From: JAVEVF01 sp034005175
Lineage (GTDB): Bacteria > Actinomycetota > Coriobacteriia > Anaerosomatales > SLCP01
DNA length: 7,836 nt
Direction of reading: 5' to 3'
Assembly: GCA_034005175.1 (NCBI GenBank)
Contig: JAVEVF010000088.1
Span: 1 to 7,836, forward strand
This document shows positions 1 through 5,709 of the stretch, piece after piece. How positions within the stretch are numbered: the stretch's first letter is position 1; each line of letters begins with the position of its first letter. The notes under the pieces were generated by a model. The model searched no databases. It was not told where the DNA came from and worked only from the letters and a program-made list of their open reading frames with translations. Both the position numbers and the translations under genes were made by a program.

Positions 1-42
1 TTCTGCGCACAGATATCTGAGCTTGGCCGTGCAGTCGCGAAA

Positions 43-360
43 TCAGTCGCCGCCACGCAGCTCCTCATCGATGCCTACGAATCGGTCGTGAACTGCCCAG
101 ATGCCGGTGGAGTGCCCGTAGCCGTATTTCAGCCCAGTGATGCCTCCAGCCATGAAGCCAAGCCCGGCCACCGAGACCCACCACTGTCCAAGGAACTGGC
201 CGAGGGTGGCGATGGCGGTGCCGCCTATCGCGGCCGCACCGTTTGCGAGCCAGTACTGCCATGGGGGGCGGGGCATGAGGACGACGCCCCACTTCAAGCC
301 GGCCCAGCCTCCCACTCCGATGCCCGCGATAGCACCTACGATGACCAGTACGATCTCCAC
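43..360 (-). CDS. Small glycine-rich integral membrane protein, unknown function
   Basis: I do not recognise the family. The 105-residue product is strongly hydrophobic, with likely membrane segments at about residues 2-22, 36-55 and 60-78, rich in Gly and Ala (GxxxG-like spacing in GAIAGIGVGGWAGLKWG), which would favour tight helix packing. The last 25 residues are polar and acidic (ending EELRGGD) and probably lie outside the membrane. The GTG start at 360 has an AAGAAGG Shine-Dalgarno-like element (366-372) 5 nt upstream. It lies 62 nt after the stop of the dehydrogenase gene on the same strand, so it may be the last gene of that operon. No signal peptide cleavage site or catalytic motif is visible. 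Existence as a gene is likely from the coherent hydrophobic pattern; function is unknown. Confidence 0.7.
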   Translation of the reverse strand: MEIVLVIVGAIAGIGVGGWAGLKWGVVLMPRPPWQYWLANGAAAIGGTAIATLGQFLGQWWVSVAGLGFMAGGITGLKYGYGHSTGIWAVHDRFVGIDEELRGGD

Positions 361-422
361 ACGAGCCTTCTTTCCGAGGTATCCATCCGGGCACGCGGCG
401 CTCTACGCAAGGTCCCGCATGG

Positions 423-1310
423 TCACTTGCCCGCATCCCGATACAACCGCCAGATCGCTTGCGTCCCTTCATCAGCATAGCCTGCATCCACGAGTGACTC
501 ATACAATCGCAGCGCCAGTGCTCCGCCCGGCAGCTCGATTCCGAGCTCTGCGGCGGACTCAAGCGCGATTCTCAGGTCCTTCACGAAGTGCTTCACGTAA
601 AAGCCAGGTGCGAAGTCCTCGGCAAGCATACGGGGTGCAAGGTTGGTGAGCGACCAACTGCCTGCAGACCCCGCACTCACGGAACGCAATACACGCTCAG
701 GGTCGAGGCCCGAGGCCTTCGCATAGCCGAGCACCTCGGCAGCGCCGATCATCGACGCGGCGATCGCGAGCTGGTTGGCCATCTTCGTGTGCTGCCCGCT
801 ACCTGCCGGCCCCTGGTGGATCACGGTGGCACCGAAGACCTTCAGCAGCGCTTCTACCTCGAGAAAATCCTCGGCCGAGCCGCCCACCATGATCGAAAGG
901 CGCGCCTCGCGCGCACCCACGTCCCCGCCGGTGACAGGCGCATCAAGCGCGTGCACCCCGCGCGAGGCCGCCTCGGTCGCGATTCGTGCGGCTAGCGCGG
1001 GAGATGAGGTCGTGCAGTCGATGAGATACATGCCCGGATGAGCGTGCGCGACGAGCCCCTCTTCACCGAGGTAGACCTCCTCGACATCGGCCGGGTAGCC
1101 CACCATGGTCACCACGACATCGCAACGCTCGGCGAGCTCGGCCACGCTTGACGCCCACTCGGCACCCGATTCCAGCAGCGACGCGGCCTTCTCGCGCGTG
1201 CGCGTGAACACGGCGACCTCGTAACCAGCCGCAAGCGCATGACCGGCCATCGGTCCGCCCATCACGCCCGTGCCAACGAAGCCGACTCTCGTCTTGTTTG
1301 GTGCAACCAT
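423..1310 (-). CDS. NAD(P)-dependent beta-hydroxyacid dehydrogenase (3-hydroxyisobutyrate / tartronate semialdehyde reductase family)
   Basis: A cytosolic oxidoreductase of 295 residues, the usual size for this family, which interconverts beta-hydroxyacids and the matching semialdehydes. The N-terminal Rossmann domain has GTGVMG (residues 13-18). The second strand ends in FTRT (35-38), where an Arg in place of an acidic residue usually indicates NADP(H). The substrate-binding signature DAPVTGG (123-129) is followed by the Gly/Ala-rich stretch to IMVGG (140-144). The catalytic Lys is K176 in GSGQHTKMAN, and HFVKDL (241-246) is the conserved helical-domain motif. I chose the ATG at 1310 because GGAGG (1317-1321) sits 6 nt upstream, lying inside the end of the preceding flavoprotein gene whose stop is only 2 nt away; a start further upstream would lack a site. 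Translational coupling is likely. The exact substrate (hydroxyisobutyrate, glycerate, succinic semialdehyde) cannot be read from sequence. Confidence 0.93.
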   Translation of the reverse strand: MVAPNKTRVGFVGTGVMGGPMAGHALAAGYEVAVFTRTREKAASLLESGAEWASSVAELAERCDVVVTMVGYPADVEEVYLGEEGLVAHAHPGMYLIDCTTSSPALAARIATEAASRGVHALDAPVTGGDVGAREARLSIMVGGSAEDFLEVEALLKVFGATVIHQGPAGSGQHTKMANQLAIAASMIGAAEVLGYAKASGLDPERVLRSVSAGSAGSWSLTNLAPRMLAEDFAPGFYVKHFVKDLRIALESAAELGIELPGGALALRLYESLVDAGYADEGTQAIWRLYRDAGK

Positions 1311-1312
1311 CC

Positions 1313-1888
1313 TTAGCCTCCGATTCGCTGAAGCAGCCATGTCATGTTCTCGCCCAGTCTTCGCATCGTGCGAAGCCCTTCTTCGTCACCGTCGGCATCG
1401 CCCTTCGTGCCGCCAACGCCGAGGTTCCAGTAGGACGAGCCAACGACGATCATGTCACTGATGAGGAAGAAGTGGTTGATGGAGTCAAGCGCATGTATCG
1501 CGCCAGCACGCCTGTGCACCGTAATCCCCGAACCCACTTTGCGCGTGAACATCCCCGCGTTGCCGCGCGCTACGTAACCTGCACGGTCGATGATTGCTTT
1601 GAGTTCGGGTGTGATGTCAGCGAAGTACACCGGCGAGGCGAGCAGGATGCCATCGGCTGAGTCGAGCGCCGTGATGACCTCATTGCCGAAGTCGTCACGG
1701 CCATGGCACTGGCGATCGGCCTCGTGACGGCAGCGCATGCACGCGGTGCACCCTCCAACGGTCTTGCCGGCAAGTGAGATCATCTCGCAGGCGATGCCGG
1801 CCTGCCTCAGAGGTGCGAACGCAGCCTCTATCATGATCGCGGTATTGCCGCCCTTGCGTGCCGAGCCGTTGACTGCAACGACCTTCAT
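1313..1888 (-). CDS. Flavodoxin-fold iron-sulfur flavoprotein / NAD(P)H-dependent FMN reductase family
   Basis: A 191-residue cytosolic redox protein. The N-terminus VVAVNGSARKGGNT (3-16) is the FMN-phosphate loop of the NADPH-dependent FMN reductase/iron-sulfur flavoprotein fold. It is followed by a compact cysteine cluster C47-x2-C50-x2-C53-x7-C61, the spacing that binds a [4Fe-4S] cluster in iron-sulfur flavoproteins of methanogens and anaerobes. ASPVYFADITPELKAIIDR (84-102) and the VHRRAGA segment (124-130) are also family hallmarks. Such proteins shuttle electrons and in some hosts help reduce oxygen or peroxide. The ATG start at 1888 has AGAGAGGA (1897-1904) 8 nt upstream. The gene starts 31 nt after degV and ends 2 nt before the dehydrogenase start, so it is mid-operon. 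Fe-S binding is inferred from cysteine spacing; the electron partner is unknown. Confidence 0.9.
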   Translation of the reverse strand: MKVVAVNGSARKGGNTAIMIEAAFAPLRQAGIACEMISLAGKTVGGCTACMRCRHEADRQCHGRDDFGNEVITALDSADGILLASPVYFADITPELKAIIDRAGYVARGNAGMFTRKVGSGITVHRRAGAIHALDSINHFFLISDMIVVGSSYWNLGVGGTKGDADGDEEGLRTMRRLGENMTWLLQRIGG

Positions 1889-1919
1889 GCATCAAGTCCT
1901 CTCTTGTCAGGGACGAACG

Positions 1920-2780
1920 TCAGAGCGCGTCAGCGGTGCGGTACACAGCACCCACGGTGCCCGGGCCCACATGCAGCCCGATGACCGCGCCGATAGGGTA
2001 GATGGGGATCTCACGCCCAGTTGCTTGTTCGAGCAGCGCCGCAAGCTCGCGGCCCTCGGCTTCATCATCGATGTGATGCACGACGAGGTCCTCCAACCCG
2101 CCTGCTCTCTCCGCGTCTGCCACCGCCATGGCGGTAATGTGTTCAAGCGCGCGCTTCTTCGTCCTCACCTTGGCAAAGACATCGGTCTTGCCCTCGGCGA
2201 CGGTGAGGATGGGACGAATCTGCAGCAGCATGCCGAGCAACGCCGAAGCTCCACCGATACGCCCACCTTTACGCAGGTAGTCCAGTGTATGTGGCACAAA
2301 CAAAAACCTCGTGCAAGGGATGGTGGCGCGCGCCTCCTGCGCCACCTCGGCGACAGTGGCTCCCGCCTCGGCTGCACGCGCAGCAGCCAACACAGCAAAA
2401 CCCAGCTGCATACAGTTCGAACGCGAGTCGACGAGCTCTATCTGCCTGTCAGGATAGCGCTCGAGCACGAGATCTCGTGCCAAGGCTGATGTGGAGAAGG
2501 TGCCGCTCATATCTGACGATAGGAACACGCCACACACGTCTCTGTCTGCACTCAAGTGGTGCTCGAAGGCGGCGATAAGGTCGTTCACGGAAGGCTGCGA
2601 GGAGGTCGGCACCTCGCGCTCAGCAGCCATGCGTTCGTAAAACCACCTGCTATCGAGGCCGTCCTCGGCGTACGAATCGCTTCCGAAGTTCACCGCGAGC
2701 GTCACCACGGCGATGTCGTGGTCTTCGCGGTCGGATGCGGGCAGGTAGGAAGTCGAATCGGTGACGATGCCTACCGTCAT
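1920..2780 (-). CDS. DegV family fatty-acid-binding protein (FakB-like)
   Basis: A 286-residue member of the DegV/FakB family, whose studied members bind one fatty acid and present it to the kinase FakA for phosphorylation and entry into phospholipid synthesis. Family signatures run in order: IVTDSTSYLP (5-14), TSSQPS (59-64), SSDMSGTFSTSA (88-99), the lipid head-group loop around VDSR (117-120), HTLDYLRKGGRIGG (164-177), and IGAVIGLHVGPG (263-274) near the C-terminus. The start is the ATG at 2780, preceded by a strong AAGGAGG (2791-2797) at 10-nt spacing; an upstream in-frame ATG at 2864 would add 28 residues that match no DegV N-terminus. It is the first gene of the four-gene minus-strand run and faces the divergent GTPase gene. 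No fakA kinase is visible here, so the fatty-acid role is from family knowledge only. Confidence 0.95.
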   Translation of the reverse strand: MTVGIVTDSTSYLPASDREDHDIAVVTLAVNFGSDSYAEDGLDSRWFYERMAAEREVPTSSQPSVNDLIAAFEHHLSADRDVCGVFLSSDMSGTFSTSALARDLVLERYPDRQIELVDSRSNCMQLGFAVLAAARAAEAGATVAEVAQEARATIPCTRFLFVPHTLDYLRKGGRIGGASALLGMLLQIRPILTVAEGKTDVFAKVRTKKRALEHITAMAVADAERAGGLEDLVVHHIDDEAEGRELAALLEQATGREIPIYPIGAVIGLHVGPGTVGAVYRTADAL

Positions 2781-2848
2781 GTCTGGTTCCCCTCCTTGAT
2801 ACCGCAACGCTGTGCTGTGCCGAGCCTCCGTTCGCCGTGCTGAACAGC

Positions 2849-2877
2849 ATTGTACCGGAAGCACACCTCGGCTCTCG
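2849..2877 (-). promoter_or_regulatory. Candidate sigma-70-type promoter for the degV operon
   Basis: On the minus strand a TACAAT hexamer (2854 to 2849) matches the -10 consensus at five of six positions, about 69 nt before the degV ATG. At 17-bp spacing the -35 position (2877 to 2872) reads CGAGAG, a poor match, and there is no extended -10 TG. A good -10 with a bad -35 may mean activator dependence. The -35 position is overlapped by the left arm of the inverted repeat at 2873-2882. Confidence 0.4.
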
Positions 2878-2921
2878 TGCCACGAATCGTGTGGCCCGAG
2901 GAGTGAAACACTGGCACGAGA
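2873..2921. promoter_or_regulatory. Inverted-repeat cluster, possible operator between divergent promoters
   Basis: Perfect 10-bp arms TCTCGTGCCA (2873-2882) and TGGCACGAGA (2912-2921) are separated by 29 nt. The left arm runs into overlapping near-palindromes: TCGTG-C-CACGA (2875-2885) and CACGA-A-TCGTG (2881-2891). This gives four CACGA/TCGTG half-sites, at 2875, 2881, 2887 and 2915. The left arm overlaps the -35 position of the degV promoter and the right arm lies between the -35 and -10 of the plus-strand candidate, an arrangement typical of a shared operator. The regulator is not identifiable; an RNA stem-loop role in either leader is an alternative. Confidence 0.45.
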
Positions 2922-2931
2922 TGGGGATTAT
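2903..2931 (+). promoter_or_regulatory. Candidate promoter for the GTPase gene
   Basis: GTGAAA (2903-2908) and GATTAT (2926-2931) each match the -35 and -10 consensus at four of six positions and are separated by exactly 17 bp. Transcription would start near 2938, giving a leader of roughly 79 nt that contains the two stem-loops at 2960-2999. The match is only moderate and could be chance in an otherwise GC-rich region. Confidence 0.3.
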
Positions 2932-2959
2932 CCTGTCAGGTGTCGCGCGCTGTGGCATC

Positions 2960-2999
2960 TGCCCCAGTGCGGCCATCACTGGCAGCGGGCTTGTCCGCT
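2960..2999 (+). promoter_or_regulatory. Two adjacent stem-loops in the predicted leader of the GTPase gene
   Basis: The first stem pairs CCAGTG (2964-2969) with CACTGG (2977-2982) around a 7-nt loop, and can extend by TG (2960-2961) with CA (2983-2984) across a 2-nt bulge. The second pairs AGCGG (2984-2988) with CCGCT (2995-2999) around a 6-nt loop. They abut, and the second ends 7 nt before the GGGAGG ribosome-binding site (3007-3012). Neither is followed by a T run, so they do not look like intrinsic terminators. They match no riboswitch class I know. Confidence 0.35.
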
Positions 3000-3016
3000 C
3001 AATGACGGGAGGACGC

Positions 3017-4360
3017 ATGAACCGCACGAAGGTCATCATCATGGGGGCGGCAGGACGCGACTTTCATGTCTTTCTCACGTGCTACCGCGACGATCCCTCG
3101 GTGGAGGTGGTGGCGTTCACTGCCACGCAGATCCCTGGAATCGATGACCGCATCTTCCCCGCCGATCTCGCAGGTGAACTGTACCCTCAGGGCATCCCCA
3201 TCCTCGCCGAGAGTGAACTCGAGAAGGCCGTCGAAGAGCGCGATGTCGACCTTGTGGTCTTTGCATACAGCGATGTGAGTCACCAATACGTTATGCACCA
3301 AGCTTCGCGCGTGCTGGCGGCGGGTGCAGACTTCACGCTCATCGGCCCTGACCGCACCATGTTGCGCTCCACCAAGCCCGTGATCTCCGTTTGTGCGGTT
3401 CGCACCGGTGCAGGCAAGAGCGGCATCTCGCGCTACATCTGGGAACTCCTGGGAAAGGCTGGGCTGGTGGGAGTGGACATCCGGCATCCCATGCCCTATC
3501 GCGACCTTTCCCGCATGAAGGTCGAGCGGTACGGATCGATGGAGGATCTCGACCGCCTCGGCGTCACCATCGAAGAGCGTGAGGAGTACGAACACCTCAT
3601 CGAGCTCGGTGCAGCAGTGTATGCAGGCGTCGACTATGAGGAGATACTGCGCGCCGCCGAGAAGGAAGCCGACGTCATCATCTGGGACGGCGGCAACAAC
3701 GACATGCCCTTCATCCGTCCCGACCTGGAGATCGTGGTGCTCGACCCCCACCGCGCAGGGCACGAGCTCTCCTACCATCCCGGCGAGGTGAACTTCCTGC
3801 GCGCAGACGTGCTGGTCATCAACAAGGTCGACACCGCAGCACCATCTGACATCGCAGCGCTCGAACACACCGCAGCCATGTACAACCCCGATGCTGTCGT
3901 CGTACGCATGGCCTCCGAGATCACGGTCGAGGATCCAGACGCGCTCGCGGGAAAGATCGCGCTTGTGATCGAGGATGGGCCTACGGTCACTCACGGTGGC
4001 ATGGCCTTCGGCGCAGGGCATATAGCCGCTGAGCGCGCCGGCGTATCAGGGTATGCCGATGCGCGCCCATACGCGGTTGGCTCGCTCGCGAAGACGTTTA
4101 CGGCGTTTCCGCACCTCAGCGAGATCCTGCCTGCCATGGGGTACTCGGCAGCTCAGCTCGCCGACCTCGAGGCCACGATCGCCGCAACGCCAAGCGACGT
4201 CGTGGTCGTGGGCACGCCCATAGACCTCCTGCGCCTCGTGCATGTCGACCGGCCAGCCTACCGGGTCACCTACGGACCGGCAGACGCCGGCAGCCCCACC
4301 CTCGGCGAGATAATCTCCGAGTTCGTCGAGGCACACTGGCCAAAGTCCGAGAGGCGTTAG
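3017..4360 (+). CDS. Cyclic 2,3-diphosphoglycerate synthetase-like P-loop GTPase
   Basis: A 447-residue protein of the cyclic 2,3-diphosphoglycerate synthetase family, close in length to the archaeal enzyme of Methanothermus (about 460). That enzyme uses ATP to cyclise 2,3-diphosphoglycerate, a thermoprotectant; most bacterial members are annotated only as predicted GTPases. The N-terminal Rossmann-like domain begins KVIIMGAAGRDFHVF (5-19). A P-loop VRTGAGKS (128-135) opens the nucleotide domain, followed by IIWDGGNND (221-229), DPHRAGHE (243-250) and NKVD (269-272), the G4-like motif. No membrane segment or signal peptide is seen. I chose the ATG at 3017 because GGGAGG (3007-3012) lies 4 nt upstream; an ATG at 3002 lacks a site, and the frame extending back to 2837 runs through the structured intergenic DNA. 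It is divergent from degV. Family membership is firm; the bacterial reaction is unsettled. Confidence 0.88.
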   Translation: MNRTKVIIMGAAGRDFHVFLTCYRDDPSVEVVAFTATQIPGIDDRIFPADLAGELYPQGIPILAESELEKAVEERDVDLVVFAYSDVSHQYVMHQASRVLAAGADFTLIGPDRTMLRSTKPVISVCAVRTGAGKSGISRYIWELLGKAGLVGVDIRHPMPYRDLSRMKVERYGSMEDLDRLGVTIEEREEYEHLIELGAAVYAGVDYEEILRAAEKEADVIIWDGGNNDMPFIRPDLEIVVLDPHRAGHELSYHPGEVNFLRADVLVINKVDTAAPSDIAALEHTAAMYNPDAVVVRMASEITVEDPDALAGKIALVIEDGPTVTHGGMAFGAGHIAAERAGVSGYADARPYAVGSLAKTFTAFPHLSEILPAMGYSAAQLADLEATIAATPSDVVVVGTPIDLLRLVHVDRPAYRVTYGPADAGSPTLGEIISEFVEAHWPKSERR

Positions 4361-4416
4361 CGCTCTACCAGTCATGACGCCGGTCACAATGTGCATCAGG
4401 ACCCTGCCTTGCTCTC

Positions 4417-4451
4417 ATGCTGCAAGCGATATCTGCCGATATATGCAGCAT
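4417..4451 (+). promoter_or_regulatory. Compound stem-loop upstream of the 190-residue hypothetical gene
   Basis: Perfect 8-bp arms ATGCTGCA (4417-4424) and TGCAGCAT (4444-4451) enclose a second perfect 5-bp stem, ATATC (4429-4433) with GATAT (4438-4442), and a TGCC loop. Only AGCG on one side and A on the other are unpaired between the stems. No T run follows, so it is not a classic terminator. It ends 32 nt before the chosen ATG and may be an operator, an RNA processing site or a leader structure. The rest of the 4361-4483 gap shows no clear promoter. Confidence 0.4.
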
Positions 4452-4483
4452 CGGACGCCCACGGCTCGCGATCGGGGATAGGC

Positions 4484-5056
4484 ATGCTCACAGCGGCAAA
4501 GGGGCTTTGTCGGATTCGGCCGCACTACGATGAGGACACCCGGTATCTCTTCCAGGTGCTACTCACCGCTACCTCCATCGTGGAAGCCAACATCGCCCTT
4601 GACCTGCTCACTAAGTCCGTTCCCGACAAGGCTCTTGTGGCTGCCGTGAACCTGCGCGAGGCGATCAAGTCCATTCCCTCCACTCCGTTTCGCATGGCCG
4701 TCGATGAGCAGACGTTCATGCGCGTCGGCGGCATGGTGAAAGACCTGGCGTCGCTCACTAGCACGACACCCGACGGCTACTCCGTGGTGGTCACGACCGC
4801 AGGCAACCTCGTGCTCGACCTCATCATCAAGCACGACGGCGAGAAGTACTTCTGGACGCCCATCCCCAGGACCGAAGATCTCGTCGAACCGGAGCTCGTG
4901 GAGCACCTCATCGAAAGCGAGTACCTGTTCAAGGGCGTGGTGGACGTGATCAAGTCGATGGGTGTGGTGTTCAACCCCACGCTGTATCTCTCCATCGACG
5001 ACTGGCACCTCGAGTATGCGCGAGAGGCTATCGAGGGGCTCGACGGGCTGTTCTAG
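4484..5056 (+). CDS. Conserved-looking hypothetical protein, 190 residues
   Basis: I do not recognise this family. The product reads as a soluble mixed alpha/beta protein. An N-terminal helical half (about 20-65, including LLTATSIVEANIALDLLTKS) is followed by a beta-rich middle (99-118, YSVVVTTAGNLVLDLIIKHD), an acidic helix (131-147) and a C-terminal segment with IDDWHLEY (171-178). There is no signal peptide, transmembrane helix, P-loop or cysteine cluster. The ATG at 4484 has a weak GGGGA (4474-4478) 5 nt upstream. The frame continues back to a GTG at 4391 but those 31 codons cross the stem-loop at 4417-4451 and have no ribosome-binding site. It follows the GTPase gene by 123 nt on the same strand and may be cotranscribed. 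Its stop overlaps the pncA stop on the other strand. Confidence 0.75.
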   Translation: MLTAAKGLCRIRPHYDEDTRYLFQVLLTATSIVEANIALDLLTKSVPDKALVAAVNLREAIKSIPSTPFRMAVDEQTFMRVGGMVKDLASLTSTTPDGYSVVVTTAGNLVLDLIIKHDGEKYFWTPIPRTEDLVEPELVEHLIESEYLFKGVVDVIKSMGVVFNPTLYLSIDDWHLEYAREAIEGLDGLF

Positions 5057-5676
5057 CCACCCTGCGCAAGCTCCGCGCTCGTGATCACTCGGCAGCCCAC
5101 CGCCGCCATCTCTTCCAATGCGCGCGCTCCGTCATAGGGTTGCAGGTTCACCGCTCGGCAGCCGTCTGAGACCACCGTGACCTCGAACCCTGACGAGATG
5201 CCGTCAAGCGCCGTGTACTTCACACAGTAGTCAGTGGCAAGGCCCACCAGCGTGATCGTGTGCACGTCGTGTTGGCGCAGCCAGCTCTCCAGTCCTGTGG
5301 CGGTGCGGTGGTCGTTGTCGAAGAAGCCGGAGTAGCTGTCGATGGCAGGATCGGTGCCCTTGCGCACCACGTGATCGATGGCCGCCACGTCAAGTGCCGA
5401 GTGAAAGCTCGCACCGGGGGTGTTCTGGACGCAGTGCGGCGGCCACAGCACCTGCGCGACACCGCCAAGCTCGATCACCTGCCCGACCTCCGTGCCGGGA
5501 TGGTTGACAGCAAAGCTGCCATGCGTTGCAGGATGCCAGTCCTGTGTAGCCACCACGAGCTCGAAGTGCGGCGCAAGCGCGTTTGCGACAACCACCACGT
5601 CATCGCCCTCGGCGACGGGCAACAAACCGAAGGGCATGAAGTCGTTTTGAACGTCTACGAGCACGAGCGCGTTCAC
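5053..5676 (-). CDS. pncA: Nicotinamidase (pyrazinamidase), isochorismatase-like hydrolase
   Basis: Hydrolyses nicotinamide to nicotinate and ammonia in the cytosol, feeding the Preiss-Handler route to NAD. The 207-residue product matches the E. coli-type enzyme in length. The catalytic triad is present: D8 in LVDVQNDF (6-13), K106 in VVRKG, and the nucleophile C151 in ATDYCVK (147-153). Metal ligands D46, H48, H52 (TQDWHPATHGSF, 44-55) and H81 (WPPHCVQ, 78-84) are all kept. The start is the GTG at 5676, with an excellent GGAGGTGAG (5681-5689), core GGAGGT 7 nt upstream; an upstream GTG at 5691 would place that element inside the coding region. It begins 33 nt after pncB on the same strand, which supports a joint NAD-salvage role. 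Its 3' end shares the CTAG at 5053-5056 with the convergent gene. Confidence 0.95.
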   Translation of the reverse strand: MNALVLVDVQNDFMPFGLLPVAEGDDVVVVANALAPHFELVVATQDWHPATHGSFAVNHPGTEVGQVIELGGVAQVLWPPHCVQNTPGASFHSALDVAAIDHVVRKGTDPAIDSYSGFFDNDHRTATGLESWLRQHDVHTITLVGLATDYCVKYTALDGISSGFEVTVVSDGCRAVNLQPYDGARALEEMAAVGCRVITSAELAQGG

Positions 5677-5709
5677 GCGCCTCACCTCCACTGCAGCAAT
5701 ACGATGTAT

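Noticed and set aside
10..19. Palindrome CAGATATCTG at the left edge, downstream of the membrane protein gene
   Set aside because: Too short and too close to the window edge to judge; no T run to support a terminator and nothing else readable in positions 1-42.
1737..2489. 250-codon plus-strand frame opposite degV and the flavoprotein gene
   Set aside because: It runs antisense across two well-supported genes and shows no domain or ribosome-binding site.
2911..2935. Sigma-54 promoter suggested by CTGGCACG
   Set aside because: The -24-like element is present but the required GC of the -12 element (TTGC-like) is missing at the correct spacing.
2837..3016. N-terminal extension of the GTPase frame by 60 codons
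   Set aside because: The stretch has no family similarity, runs through the inverted repeat and leader stem-loops, and a ribosome-binding site sits before the ATG at 3017.
2999..4021. 340-codon open frame on the minus strand opposite the GTPase gene
   Set aside because: Its composition (His, Val, Asp-rich, no motif) is what the complement of GC-rich codons gives, and the plus-strand gene has clear family motifs throughout.
4353..4381. GGCGT/ACGCC pairing around the GTPase stop codon as a terminator
   Set aside because: Short stem, 19-nt loop and no T tract.
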